From the NCBI GenBank assembly GCA_003141275.1, contig PLLM01000020.1:28037-74717 (forward strand): a stretch of DNA of 46,681 nucleotides, written 5' to 3'. The stretch comes from Phycisphaerales bacterium (GTDB taxonomy: Bacteria > Planctomycetota > Phycisphaerae > Sedimentisphaerales > Anaerobacaceae). The first letter of the stretch is position 1. Each line of letters opens with the position of its first letter. A model generated the notes under the pieces. The model worked only from the letters and a program-made list of their open reading frames with translations, was not told the origin of the DNA and did no database searches. A program made the position numbers and the translations under genes. Positions 36,142 through 44,623 of the stretch are shown in pieces.

Positions 36142-37452
36142 ATGAAACTGCAAAAAACGATAGCAACTCCGACAGCCATTAGCGGCAAGGGCCTGTTCGG
36201 CGGCAAGGAGGCGTCGGTAGTTTTTCGCTCTGCCCCGGTCGATACCGGCGTGGTTTTTGTCCGCACCGATTTGGCAGAGCCGGTCCGCATCAGGGCAATT
36301 GCCCTCAATATCGGCGAACGAACCCGCCGAACCACCATAAAAAAAGGTCCCGTCAGCATCGAGACCGTCGAGCATTGCCTGGCGGCCGTCGCCGCCCTTG
36401 AAATAGATAATCTTATTATCGAAATAGACGCTCCTGAACTGCCCGCGTCGGATTGCAGCAGCGGAGAGTTTTTCCGGCTGCTCAGTCAGGCAGGCCTTGT
36501 CGAACAGGAGGCGCCGCGGCACGAATTCACAATCACGGAACCTATTTTCATTACCTCCGGCGACGCTTCCATATACGCGCTTCCCTTCCCGGACGATACT
36601 CTGAATATCACGTACGACCTTGACTACGGCGGACACACCGGAATCGGGAGACAAATTTACAGTTGTCGCCTGACTCCCGACAGTTTCGAGAAAAACCTCG
36701 CCCGTGCCAGGACGTTTCTGCTTGAAGTGGAGGCCATGCAATTCCAGTCGCACGGGATGGGGACACATCTTACGCCGAGAGATATTCTTGTTATCAATTC
36801 AGACGGCCCGATTAAAAATTCGTACAGGTTTCCCGACGAGTGCGTCAGGCATAAAATAGTCGACCTTATCGGCGACCTTTCGCTGGTCGGCAGGGCAATC
36901 AAGGGCAGAATCGTATCCTACAAAAGCGGCCACTCCCTGAACCATCAGCTTGCACACAAACTATACGAAGCCGCCGAACGGCAGGAGCGCACCGCCAAAT
37001 TCGGCACCGACGCCCTGCTCGATATCCGCGCAATCGCCAAAATCCTCCCGCACCGTTACCCGTTTTTGCTTGTTGACAAGGTAATCGAGCTTGAAAGCGA
37101 CGGCTTCATAAAAGGCATAAAAAACGTAACCTTCAATGAGCATTTTTTCCAGGGGCATTTTCCCGGCACGCCCATTATGCCGGGCGTTCTTGTCGTGGAG
37201 GCGATGGCCCAGATATCAGGACTGTTGTTTGCCCAGCGGCTTGAGCACACAGGCAAGCTGGCCTTTCTGCTCAGTATGGACGGCGTCAAGCTTCGCAAAG
37301 CCGTTGTGCCCGGCGACCAGCTTATTCTCATATCGGAGGCCGTAAAAAGCCATACGCGAAGCGCTCATTGCAAATGCAAGGCGATGGTCGGCGACGTGGT
37401 TGTCGCTGAATGCGAGCTCAAGTTTATGCTCGTGGATAATGACAAGCTATAG
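36142..37452 (+). CDS. lpxC-fabZ: Bifunctional LpxC-FabZ: UDP-3-O-acyl-GlcNAc deacetylase fused to 3-hydroxyacyl-ACP dehydratase
   Basis: 437 residues from ATG 36142 (frame extends to 36109). LpxC part (~1-295): zinc ligands H78 (ETVEHCLA), H237 and D241 (RHKIVDLIGD), and catalytic H264 (KSGHSLNHQL), which match the E. coli positions almost exactly. FabZ part (~297-437): PHRYPFLLVDKVIEL, then HFFQGHFPGTPIMPGVLVVE with catalytic H339 and E353. The fusion joins the committed step of lipid A synthesis to the fatty-acid dehydratase that competes for the same hydroxyacyl-ACP. Such fusions are known in Bacteroidetes and some planctomycetes. Flanked by lpxD and lpxA. Confidence 0.97.
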   Translation: MKLQKTIATPTAISGKGLFGGKEASVVFRSAPVDTGVVFVRTDLAEPVRIRAIALNIGERTRRTTIKKGPVSIETVEHCLAAVAALEIDNLIIEIDAPELPASDCSSGEFFRLLSQAGLVEQEAPRHEFTITEPIFITSGDASIYALPFPDDTLNITYDLDYGGHTGIGRQIYSCRLTPDSFEKNLARARTFLLEVEAMQFQSHGMGTHLTPRDILVINSDGPIKNSYRFPDECVRHKIVDLIGDLSLVGRAIKGRIVSYKSGHSLNHQLAHKLYEAAERQERTAKFGTDALLDIRAIAKILPHRYPFLLVDKVIELESDGFIKGIKNVTFNEHFFQGHFPGTPIMPGVLVVEAMAQISGLLFAQRLEHTGKLAFLLSMDGVKLRKAVVPGDQLILISEAVKSHTRSAHCKCKAMVGDVVVAECELKFMLVDNDKL

Positions 37453-37482
37453 AACATTAAAATAGAAATACAGGATGCCACA

Positions 37483-38289
37483 ATGAAAAAGGTTCATTCT
37501 ACCGCGGTTATTGAAGACGGGGCCGTTATACAGGACGGCGTCGTAATCGGGCCTCACTGCTTTGTCGGCAGCGGCACGTCAATCGACGAAGGGACCGTCC
37601 TCGAAGCCAATGTCGTCATTGATAAAAATGTCCGTATCGGAAAACGTAATCATCTGTTTCCCAATTGCGTAATAGGCGGCCAGCCTCAAATACTCAATCT
37701 TGGCCCCGACGCCAAAATCGGCGGCCTGGTAATCGGCGACGACAACACAATTCGCGAACAAGTCACTATTCATCCGAGTATGCACCACGACGCCTTTACT
37801 AAAATCGGCAATTCCAATCTGATTATGGTCGGTGTGCACATCGGCCACGATTGTATCCTTGAAGACAAAATCGTCCTCAGCAACTTCACCCAGATAAGCG
37901 GCCACTGCAAAATCGGGACCGGCGTCTGGCTTTCGGGCGTTGTTCTGCTCCATCAGTTCGTTACCATCGGCAGATGGTGCTACGCCGCCGGGCTGGCAGG
38001 AATCAACAAGGACGTACCACCTTTCCTTATTGTCAGCGGCCACTACCCGCCGGAAGTTCGAGGCGTCAATAAGCGGGGTCTTAAACGCGCCGGACTGGAT
38101 GAAAAACAACAGAAGGCAATTAATGATGCCTATAAGCATCTCTACCGCGATGACAAAAAGCCATTGCTGCATAAGGCGAAGGAAATGGCTGAAGAAAAGT
38201 GTCTTGATGAAAACGTCCGCGATATGGTTGATGCTATTCTAAAAAGCAGCGAGCATCGCTACGGCAGGTATCTCGAAAAATTCAGGTAG
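37483..38289 (+). CDS. lpxA: UDP-N-acetylglucosamine acyltransferase LpxA
   Basis: First step of lipid A synthesis: acyl transfer from ACP to the 3-position of UDP-GlcNAc. 268 residues, normal length. Left-handed beta helix hexapeptides (AVIEDGAVIQDGVVIGPHC), IGGQPQ, the HPSMHHDAFTKIGN region and catalytic H122 in VHIGHDC; C-terminal helical domain (GLKRAGLDEKQQKAINDAY). AGGA lies 7 nt before ATG. 30 bp after lpxC-fabZ. Confidence 0.97.
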   Translation: MKKVHSTAVIEDGAVIQDGVVIGPHCFVGSGTSIDEGTVLEANVVIDKNVRIGKRNHLFPNCVIGGQPQILNLGPDAKIGGLVIGDDNTIREQVTIHPSMHHDAFTKIGNSNLIMVGVHIGHDCILEDKIVLSNFTQISGHCKIGTGVWLSGVVLLHQFVTIGRWCYAAGLAGINKDVPPFLIVSGHYPPEVRGVNKRGLKRAGLDEKQQKAINDAYKHLYRDDKKPLLHKAKEMAEEKCLDENVRDMVDAILKSSEHRYGRYLEKFR

Positions 38290-38294
38290 AGCGT

Positions 38295-38318
38295 AAAAGG
38301 GGTCAGGCCTCTTTTTCG
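38295..38318 (+). terminator. Weak hairpin with T run after lpxA
   Basis: aaagggg and cctcttt can pair (one G-T) around a 5-nt loop, followed by T residues. A second potential pairing, gtcag/ctgac, overlaps it. It may only attenuate, since the next gene lies 63 bp after lpxA on the same strand. Confidence 0.4.
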
Positions 38319-38352
38319 CGGTCTGACTTACTCGGCCATTAAAAGGATTGAT

Positions 38353-39360
38353 ATGGATAAATTGCGAACCGCGGTTGTTGGCGCAGGCAAGATGGGCGAA
38401 ATTCACGCCCGCGTTTACTCAGAGCTGCCCCAGAGCCATCTTGTTGCCATTGTCGATGTCGATGCCGACAAGGCAAAACGGCTGGCGAAAAAACACCGTT
38501 GTGAATCAGTCCGGAATGTGGCTGAATTGATTGGGAAAGTCGATGCGGTGACAATCTCCGCTCCGACCAGCGAGCATTTTGCGCTGGCAAAGCCGCTCAT
38601 TGAGGCGGGTATCGCGGTCCTTATCGAAAAACCACTCGCGGCCGACGTGGGGCAGGCGAGAGATATTGTCGCACTCGCCAGGAAGACCGGCTGCCTCGTT
38701 GCCGTTGGCCATTCCGAGCGATGCAACCCTGTTGTTCAGGCGATGAAACGGCTGCAAATCGAGCCTAAGTTTATTGAGGCGGCGAGAATAAGCCCATATC
38801 CTTTCCGCTCAACTGATATCGGTGTCGTGCTTGATATTATGATTCACGACATCGATATTATTCTGTCGCTTGCCGCGAGCAAGGTTGTCAAGGTTGACGC
38901 CGTTGGGATAGGCGTTATTGACCCAGCCAACGAGGATATCTGCAACGCCAGAATCGTGTTTGAAAACGGTTGTGTCGCCAATGTTACCGCATCACGGCTC
39001 GCTTTGAAAACCGAACGCAAAGTCCGGGTTTTCAGCAAACAGGCGTATCTTAGCGTCGATTATTTCAAAAAAACTGGAGTTGTAATCAAGGCCGCTCCGA
39101 ATATAGATGTTGTCGAGAAAATCAGGCAGCTCAAAAAAAGCGGCACGTTCGCTTTGCTTACCGCCGGCTGGCAGGACCTTCTGCACCGCGAAACGCTTGA
39201 CGTTGACGACAGAGAGCCGCTTCGCCTTGAGCAGGAGGCGTTTCTGCGGGCCGTTGCCGACAAATCTCTTCGGCCCGAAGTCATCGCCGAAGAGGGGCTT
39301 GCAGCGATGGAATGCGCTGCTATGATTCTCGAATCTATGCGGCAGCATAAATGGGAATGA
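38353..39360 (+). CDS. Gfo/Idh/MocA-family NAD(P)-dependent oxidoreductase
   Basis: 335 residues. Rossmann motif AVVGAGKMGEIHARVY, then VDVDADKAK, APTSEHFALAKPLIEAG and IEKPLAADVGQA (the EKP motif), GHSERCNPVV, and DIMIHDIDIILSL. The family oxidises or reduces sugars and their nucleotide derivatives. Position directly after lpxA in a lipid A cluster suggests a UDP-sugar substrate. GnnA, which oxidises UDP-GlcNAc for 3-amino lipid A, is a member of this family, but no GnnB-type aminotransferase is visible here. AGGA precedes ATG 38353. Substrate not assigned. Confidence 0.88.
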   Translation: MDKLRTAVVGAGKMGEIHARVYSELPQSHLVAIVDVDADKAKRLAKKHRCESVRNVAELIGKVDAVTISAPTSEHFALAKPLIEAGIAVLIEKPLAADVGQARDIVALARKTGCLVAVGHSERCNPVVQAMKRLQIEPKFIEAARISPYPFRSTDIGVVLDIMIHDIDIILSLAASKVVKVDAVGIGVIDPANEDICNARIVFENGCVANVTASRLALKTERKVRVFSKQAYLSVDYFKKTGVVIKAAPNIDVVEKIRQLKKSGTFALLTAGWQDLLHRETLDVDDREPLRLEQEAFLRAVADKSLRPEVIAEEGLAAMECAAMILESMRQHKWE

Positions 39361-39394
39361 TTATTAACTATTGATTAATGTTTGGGGGTGTTAT

Positions 39395-39988
39395 ATGAAA
39401 TATGGCAGGAACTCAGGAGTTTATTTGTTGGTGGCGGCTGTAATGGTTTTTGTGTTCGGCTGCCCGGCGGACAAGAGAAATAACGAGGGTCGAACAATGG
39501 TAAAACTGGAAACTACAAAAGGCGATATTGTAATTGAGGTCAACGAAACGGCTGCCCCGGTAACGGCCGCCAATTTTCTGAAATACGTCCAGGATGGCTT
39601 CTACGACGGGACGATATTCCACAGGGTCATACCCAATTTTATGATTCAAGGCGGCGGCTTTACCCCTGATATGAAGCAAAAAACCACTCGTCCATCAATT
39701 GTTAACGAAGCCAAAAACGGCCTCAAGAATAAACGCGGCACGCTCGCGATGGCCCGGACCAATGACCCAGGCAGTGCTACCGCACAGTTCTTCATCAACC
39801 ACGTTGATAACGCCAATCTCGACTATTCTGCTCGCAATCCCGGCTACGCCGTCTTCGGGCAGGTCGTAGGGGGTATGGATGTTGTCGATGCGATTGCCAA
39901 GGTCAAGACCGGGACAAAAGGAATGTTCCAGGATGTTCCTGAGGAGGCAGTAATTATCAAGTCCGCAAAGGTTGTGTCGAAAAAATGA
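39395..39988 (+). CDS. Peptidyl-prolyl cis-trans isomerase, cyclophilin type, predicted lipoprotein
   Basis: 197 residues from ATG 39395, preceded by GGGGGTG. Signal peptide with lipobox VFVFGC. The cyclophilin domain begins [21 protein letters not shown] and contains [31 protein letters not shown] and [17 protein letters not shown], all typical. It probably helps fold proteins in the periplasm while anchored in a membrane, in keeping with the outer-membrane assembly genes upstream. Its stop overlaps the start of the cupin gene (ATGA). Confidence 0.94.
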   Translation: MKYGRNSGVYLLVAAVMVFVFGCPADKRNNEGRTMVKLETTKGDIVIEVNETAAPVTAANFLKYVQDGFYDGTIFHRVIPNFMIQGGGFTPDMKQKTTRPSIVNEAKNGLKNKRGTLAMARTNDPGSATAQFFINHVDNANLDYSARNPGYAVFGQVVGGMDVVDAIAKVKTGTKGMFQDVPEEAVIIKSAKVVSKK

Positions 39989-40491
39989 CGGCCGAGCAGA
40001 TAATAAAGCATTTTAAGATGCAGCCATTGCGGCTGGAAGGCGGGTTCTTTATTGAAACCTACCGTGCCGCGGATGTATTGAAAAAAGGAATTCTATCTGC
40101 TGGCGTCTCGGGCGACCGAAACCTCAGCAGCGTTATTCTTTATCTGCTCACCGCTAAAACCATATCGCTGATGCATCGGCTGAAATACGATGAGATGTTC
40201 CATTTTTATTTTGGAAACCCCGTAACGATGCTGCAACTGCACCCCGACGGCTCAAACGAAATTGTCACCCTCGGCCACGATATCCTCAGTGAGCAAAAGG
40301 TTCAGGTTCTTGTCCCCAAAGGGACCTGGCAGGGGGCTTTTATCCAGCCCGGCGGGAAGTTTTCGCTGATGGGCTGTTCCGTCGCTCCAGGTTTTGACGA
40401 GGCCGATTTTGAACTCGGTGACAGGGAGACGCTGCTTGCCAAATACCCGGATATGCAAGAGCTTATCCTGCACCTTACTCACGCACACTAA
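39985..40491 (+). CDS. DUF985 cupin-fold protein
   Basis: 168 residues. Typical family features: [22 protein letters not shown] at the N-terminus (read with a break), [41 protein letters not shown] and [16 protein letters not shown]. Small-molecule binding is likely but the function is not known. The start overlaps the previous stop by 4 bp (ATGA), so it is translationally coupled. Its stop overlaps that of the convergent nfi gene. Confidence 0.92.
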   Translation: MTAEQIIKHFKMQPLRLEGGFFIETYRAADVLKKGILSAGVSGDRNLSSVILYLLTAKTISLMHRLKYDEMFHFYFGNPVTMLQLHPDGSNEIVTLGHDILSEQKVQVLVPKGTWQGAFIQPGGKFSLMGCSVAPGFDEADFELGDRETLLAKYPDMQELILHLTHAH

Positions 40492-41165
40492 CGCGAACTT
40501 AGTTTTGTCTGTCCGACTAATTGATGTGCTAATCGACTCGGCTCAGGAAGCCGATACCTTGTCGTGCATTGCAGAACAACACTTATCGCATCATCAAGCG
40601 TGCATTTATGCCCGACTGAAACAAACACCGGATTGACATCGGTTCGTGTTCGTAGAACCACGCCAATCTTTTCATCCGAATCAACCAATGGGCTGAAACT
40701 GCCTTTTTTGTTTCCCGGCTCATCGAATGTCCCTATGAGTCGGCTCTTTGCGCAGCCAATCGTTGGTTTATCAATGAGCAAACCTATGTGCGAGGCGATT
40801 CCAAGTCGCCGGGGATGCGCAATACCCTGACCGTCGATGATTAAACAATCGGGCGTGCTTTTTAGTTTCTCGATTGCGTCGATACACGCGGGCGCCTCCC
40901 GAAATGACAACAAACCCGGTATGTAAGGGAAATCTACTTTGCGTATTGCTGTTGCCGTCTCGATAATCGAAAAATCGGATAAGTCAATCACTACAGCCGA
41001 TGCGAATATCTGTTTGCCGTCTTTGCTGAACGCACAATCCAGCCCCGCAATTATTTTGGGTCTTTTCTTCATCGCGGTAAATCGCACTTGTGAGGCCAGT
41101 TGACGCTGTATCCCTATCGCTTCTTTACAGGATAAATTCCATTCGTGAAGGTTTCTTGCTTTCAT
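40488..41165 (-). CDS. nfi: Endonuclease V (deoxyinosine-specific)
   Basis: Nicks DNA near deaminated adenine (inosine). 225 residues. Conserved blocks: AGLDCAF (metal Asp), VDFPYIPGLLSFREAPA (Glu), LIIDGQGIAHPRRLGIASHIG (Asp, split here from its context), and VSVGHKCTLDDA. Last gene of the rplS-yraN-tatD-nfi group: ATG comes one base after the tatD stop. No Shine-Dalgarno is seen, so coupling is likely. Confidence 0.95.
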   Translation of the reverse strand: MKARNLHEWNLSCKEAIGIQRQLASQVRFTAMKKRPKIIAGLDCAFSKDGKQIFASAVVIDLSDFSIIETATAIRKVDFPYIPGLLSFREAPACIDAIEKLKSTPDCLIIDGQGIAHPRRLGIASHIGLLIDKPTIGCAKSRLIGTFDEPGNKKGSFSPLVDSDEKIGVVLRTRTDVNPVFVSVGHKCTLDDAISVVLQCTTRYRLPEPSRLAHQLVGQTKLSSR

Positions 41166-41166
41166 T

Positions 41167-41940
41167 TTAAACAGGAATGGCGAAAAACTGCGTTGTTGTG
41201 TTCGTAACTGCTTCTGCGAATTTGGCCAATTCCATCCCTCTTAGTGCTGCTACAAACTTTGCCGTGTGGATAAGCAGGGCGGGCTCATTGACCTTTTGTT
41301 TCCTCATCGGCTCAGGCGATAAATAAGGGGCGTCCGTCTCAATCATCAGCCGGTCAAGGGGGACGTATTTTGCGACCTCGCGAGTTGTCTCGGCGTTTTT
41401 AAATGTTACCACCCCCGTCAGCGAGATATACCAGCCCTTGTCCAAAACGATTTTCGCCTGGTGGACATCACCGGAGTAACAATGAAAAACCAGTCCCTTC
41501 AGGCCCGACTCGTGTGCCTCCAGAATCTCCATCGTCTCATCGAATGCCTCCCGCGAATGAATCACAATCGGCAGATTCAGTTCTTTCGCGATTTCAAGGT
41601 GCTGAACGAAACTGTCCTGTTGTTGCTGGGGCGACGAAAAATCGTAATGCAAATCCAGCCCTGTTTCGCCGATTGCGACGACTTTTTTTCTTTGTGCGAG
41701 TTCTTTAATCTGAGCGATTGTTGACTGGTCTGTTGATTTTGCGTTGTGCGGGTGAATTGCTACTGTCGTGAACATATTTTCAAATCGGCCTGCCAATTCC
41801 ACGGCTTTTTGGCTGTCTGCTAAATCTGTTCCAATGGTTACCCAGCCCGTTACGCCGGCACCTCTGCTTCGCTTGAGGACAGCATTGGTATCCGCTAACG
41901 GCTCATACGTCAAATGGCAATGTGCGTCTATCAGGTTCAT
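41167..41940 (-). CDS. tatD: TatD-family metal-dependent DNase
   Basis: 257 residues, normal length. Metal-binding motifs in order: DAHCHLTYEP, AIHPHNAK, IGETGLDLHYDFS, PIVIHSREAFDET, VFHCYSGD and IETDAPYLSPEP. The family has 3'-5' exonuclease/AP-endonuclease activity in DNA repair. Between yraN (4-bp gap) and nfi on the minus strand, so a DNA-maintenance pair. Confidence 0.96.
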   Translation of the reverse strand: MNLIDAHCHLTYEPLADTNAVLKRSRGAGVTGWVTIGTDLADSQKAVELAGRFENMFTTVAIHPHNAKSTDQSTIAQIKELAQRKKVVAIGETGLDLHYDFSSPQQQQDSFVQHLEIAKELNLPIVIHSREAFDETMEILEAHESGLKGLVFHCYSGDVHQAKIVLDKGWYISLTGVVTFKNAETTREVAKYVPLDRLMIETDAPYLSPEPMRKQKVNEPALLIHTAKFVAALRGMELAKFAEAVTNTTTQFFAIPV

Positions 41941-41944
41941 ATAT

Positions 41945-42313
41945 CTATCTTACGAAGGCGTTTTTGTAATGGCGGAATTCGGCGGAGCCTCGCTGGCCTA
42001 AGGTTATAGTAACAATATCGAAACGGTATGGCCGATTCTCTATTTCGTTGGTTGAGATAAAATAGCGGGCCGTTTTTGTCATCCTGTCCATCTTCGGCTT
42101 TGTGATTACCGATTCGGTAGGAGTAAATTCCTCATCGGCCCTTGTTTTGACCTCGACAAAGACAATCGACCGGTCGCTATCCACCATAATCAGGTCGATT
42201 TCGCCGGCCTTGCAGGCGTAGTTGCGTGTGAGGGTTTTGAGACCTTTTCGCTTGAGAAACTTCTCGCATTGCCGCTCCCCCCATTTGCCGAGCAGCTTAA
42301 TATCCGAAAGCAA
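41945..42313 (-). CDS. yraN: UPF0102 (YraN) family nuclease-like protein
   Basis: About 123 residues from TTG 42313. Family motifs: LGKWGERQCEKFLKRKGLKT, RNYACKAGEIDLIMVD, IVFVEVKTRADEEF and FDIVTITL. The E...D...ExK layout is that of a restriction-endonuclease fold; biological role unsettled. The frame runs on to a TTG at 42391, but the extra 26 residues are encoded by a palindromic repeat and are not in the family. No ATG or GTG start exists, so the exact start is uncertain. Confidence 0.9.
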   Translation of the reverse strand: MLSDIKLLGKWGERQCEKFLKRKGLKTLTRNYACKAGEIDLIMVDSDRSIVFVEVKTRADEEFTPTESVITKPKMDRMTKTARYFISTNEIENRPYRFDIVTITLGQRGSAEFRHYKNAFVR

Positions 42314-42343
42314 CTTACTTCTGTTGAAGATCAATCCAAACAA

Positions 42344-42393
42344 AAATCTGCAATCCTCCCGAAAGGGACACCTAACGGCGGAAATCTGCAATC
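42344..42393. repeat. 26-bp palindromic repeat flanked by 12-bp direct repeats
   Basis: A ctcccgaaagggacacctaa-type unit (42356-42381) lies between two identical copies of aaatctgcaatc (42344-42355 and 42382-42393), as if inserted with duplication of its target. It lies between rplS and yraN. Confidence 0.8.
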
Positions 42394-42402
42394 AGCAATT
42401 AT

Positions 42403-42771
42403 TTAGCTTACCACAGTATGTTCGCTGTGTTCCTGGACCAGCTTGGTTGACTTGCCCGTTCGCTTGCGGAGATAATAAAGCTTTGCTCTTCTGGTCTTGC
42501 CGCTTCGAGTCGCCTTGATATCGGTGATATTGGGCGAGTGCAGCGGGAATATCCTTTCGACGCCTTCGCCTGCCACAATTCTGCGAACCGTGAAGGTCGA
42601 GTTGATGCCCCGGCCTTTGCGGGCGATTACTGTGCCCGAAAATATGCCGATACGTTCCTTCTCGCCTTCTTTTATCCTGCAATGGACGTCAACTATGTCC
42701 CCGATTTCAAAATGCGGAATATCCTTCTTCAGGCATTTGCTTTCGACCATGTCAAGTAATGCTGTATTCAC
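42403..42771 (-). CDS. rplS: 50S ribosomal protein L19
   Basis: 122 residues, normal length. Family sequence: DIPHFEIGDIVDVHCRIKEG, RIGIFSGTVIARKGRGINS, TFTVRRIVAGEGVERIFPLH, SPNI, and the basic end RAKLYYLRKRTGKSTK. GTG start at 42771 with AGGAG 7 nt upstream. It has its own promoter (42862-42889), separate from trmD. Confidence 0.98.
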   Translation of the reverse strand: MNTALLDMVESKCLKKDIPHFEIGDIVDVHCRIKEGEKERIGIFSGTVIARKGRGINSTFTVRRIVAGEGVERIFPLHSPNITDIKATRSGKTRRAKLYYLRKRTGKSTKLVQEHSEHTVVS

Positions 42772-42861
42772 TTTGTAACTCCTGATACTAACTAAGCTTA
42801 TGACGAAACCAGCGGGGCTGGGTTTTCTGCGAGCAATTTACGCCCGCCCTCAAAGCCAGCC

Positions 42862-42889
42862 ATTATAACCATTTTGGCCGCAATCACAA
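42862..42889 (-). promoter_or_regulatory. Promoter of rplS-yraN-tatD-nfi
   Basis: Minus strand: TTGTGA (42884-42889), a 16-bp spacer, TATAAT (42862-42867). The leader to the GTG start would be about 85 nt and contains a small hairpin (ccagc/gctgg). Confidence 0.65.
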
Positions 42890-42896
42890 GCAGTTT

Positions 42897-43769
42897 TTAG
42901 GCCTGATTTCGCAGTTTTTTGTAGTTTTTCAGCGACTGCTCTGCTGCTTCCAGCGGCGGATACGCACCGGATTCTTCTTCGATGATATACCACTGTGTTC
43001 CGCCGGTCGATTCACAGACCTCGAAGACCTCTTTCCACTTTACATCGCCTTCGCTAATGAGGGCCTTCGGATTCGTTGCTGAGTATTCCTTAACGTGCAC
43101 CGTCAGTGCTCGACCTGGATACTTTTTCAAAATAGCAACCGGGTCGGCCCCGCCATGCACCGCGTGGCCAATATCAAGCTGCATAAAAACTTCCTTGGTG
43201 GTGTTACTGAAAAGGATGTCCCATGGCGTTTCGTTGTCTATCTTCGCGAAGTCGCCGGTGTGCGAGTGATAGCCGATGTGCACCCCTTCCGACCTTGTCT
43301 TGTCTGCCAGTTCATTGAAAGTCGCTGTCATCTTGAGCCATGCGTCTTTGGTCGTTAGTTTCTGTCTGTCAAGCCAGGGCACGACGACGAACTTATTGCC
43401 GATTGTCCGGTTATATTCCATAGTCGCCGCGAGTTTTTCGTTTGAGAGCAGATCAATAGCCGTATGTGAGCCGCTGCAAAGCAATCCGTTGTCGTCTAAC
43501 ATTTTGCGGACGTCCTTTGCGGAATAGTTGTAAAATCCTGCGAATTCGACGCCCTTATAGCCCATCTTGGCTACCTTGGCTATTGTGCCAGGAAAATCCT
43601 TTGCGCATTCGGTTCGCACCGTCCACAATTGCAGCCCCACCGGTATATTGCGTTTCGCTGCTCCCATCTTTTCTCCTCCTTTTTGGGTTGTCTGCAATGC
43701 GCACCCCCCAACAAGCACCGCCAGTCCAGATTTAAGAATCATTCGACGTGACAAATTTTCACTTTTCAT
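42897..43769 (-). CDS. Sugar phosphate isomerase/epimerase-like TIM-barrel protein, exported
   Basis: 290 residues. The N-terminus has a twin-arginine motif (SRRMILKSG) followed by a hydrophobic stretch and a Cys in VLVGGC, so it may be a Tat-exported lipoprotein. The xylose-isomerase-like domain shows NIPVGLQLWTVRTE, VAKMGYKGVEFAGFY, GYHSHTGDF, FMQLDIGHAVHGG, VHVKEYS and YIIEEESG, with the His/Glu/Asp metal-site pattern. Such proteins are common in planctomycetal carbohydrate use. GAGGTG lies 4 nt before ATG. It sits between trmD and rplS, which are usually adjacent. Confidence 0.87.
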   Translation of the reverse strand: MKSENLSRRMILKSGLAVLVGGCALQTTQKGGEKMGAAKRNIPVGLQLWTVRTECAKDFPGTIAKVAKMGYKGVEFAGFYNYSAKDVRKMLDDNGLLCSGSHTAIDLLSNEKLAATMEYNRTIGNKFVVVPWLDRQKLTTKDAWLKMTATFNELADKTRSEGVHIGYHSHTGDFAKIDNETPWDILFSNTTKEVFMQLDIGHAVHGGADPVAILKKYPGRALTVHVKEYSATNPKALISEGDVKWKEVFEVCESTGGTQWYIIEEESGAYPPLEAAEQSLKNYKKLRNQA

Positions 43770-43816
43770 TTTTCACCTCATTTTTATTTTTTTTATCCGC
43801 CGGACGCAGGGCGGAT

Positions 43817-44539
43817 TTATTTCTGTTTATCTTTTAACAAATCCGGACGGCTTTGTCGAGTCCTTTCGAGCGATTGTTGCCTGCGCCATTTCTCGATTTC
43901 GCCGTGGTGGCCTGAGAGCAGAATCTCCGGCACGGTCAATCCCCGAAACGTCTCAGGCCTTGTATATTGCGGATACTCTAATCCGCCTGCGGTGAGCGAA
44001 GTCGAACCGCCACTTGCGGTTTCGCTGAATGTCTCATCTTCGGCGGATTCACCATCGCCGAGCGCGCCGGGCAGCAAACGAACAACCGCGTCGATGATTA
44101 CCATTGCGGCCAATTCCCCGCCCGAAAGCACATAGTCGCCGATTGAGATTTGCTCGGCGTTCAATCCCGTCCTGATTCTTTCATCGAATCCCTCGTAATG
44201 CCCCGCAATGAGGATGAGCCGTTTTTCGCCGGCAAGTTCTGTGGCTAATTTTTGTGTGAAGGGTTTGCCCTGTGGGGTAAGAAGGATTACGCGGGGCTTG
44301 TCAGGTGATAACTTTTCGACCTGTTCAAAGCAGTCGAAAACCGGCTGGCACATCATCACCATTCCCGGTCCGCCCCCGTATGGCCGGTCGTCAACCTTTT
44401 TGTGCTTGTCCTTGGAGGAATCCCGGATATTTGTCAGTACGATATCGACGACGCCCGCTTCTTTGGCGAGTTTGAGTATCGAGTGATTCAGCGGCGACTC
44501 GAACATCTCCGGAAACAGTGTTAAGACATCAATCCGCAT
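43817..44539 (-). CDS. trmD: tRNA (guanine-37-N1)-methyltransferase TrmD, with a repeat-derived insertion
   Basis: Methylates G37 next to the anticodon to prevent frameshifts. About 240 residues from ATG 44539 ([13 protein letters not shown]); AGGA lies 8 nt upstream, and an ATG at 44548 adds 3 residues. Motifs: [71 protein letters not shown]. Between TFSE and [11 protein letters not shown] there are about ten extra residues ([11 protein letters not shown]) encoded by a dispersed ggttcgacttcgctcacc repeat. This is the mobile lid/linker near the active site. The usual catalytic DSF appears as DETF. Confidence 0.95.
   Translation of the reverse strand: MRIDVLTLFPEMFESPLNHSILKLAKEAGVVDIVLTNIRDSSKDKHKKVDDRPYGGGPGMVMMCQPVFDCFEQVEKLSPDKPRVILLTPQGKPFTQKLATELAGEKRLILIAGHYEGFDERIRTGLNAEQISIGDYVLSGGELAAMVIIDAVVRLLPGALGDGESAEDETFSETASGGSTSLTAGGLEYPQYTRPETFRGLTVPEILLSGHHGEIEKWRRQQSLERTRQSRPDLLKDKQK
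43986..44020. repeat. Dispersed repeat inside trmD
   Basis: ggtgagcgaagtcgaaccgc with flanks is the reverse complement of the unit at 27025-27060 (ggttcgacttcgctcacc ... caggcgg). It keeps the trmD frame open. Confidence 0.82.
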
Positions 44540-44557
44540 CGTCGGCATCCTGATACG

Positions 44558-44585
44558 AAAACCCCCGGTTTTTGGCCGGGGGTTT
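44558..44585 (-). terminator. Terminator between rpsP and trmD
   Basis: A stem of acccccgg / ccgggggt extended by A-T pairs around a ~7-nt loop, followed on the minus strand by a short T run. It lies 38 nt after rpsP, so trmD expression may depend on read-through or a separate start. Confidence 0.8.
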
Positions 44586-44623
44586 GGTATGTAATTTTAT
44601 TTTACGCCTGAACCTTGCGGCCG

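Noticed and set aside
43795-43816. Hairpin atccgcc/ggcggat directly after trmD as a terminator
   Set aside because: In the direction of trmD transcription it is followed by an A run rather than a T run, so it does not fit a rho-independent terminator for trmD.
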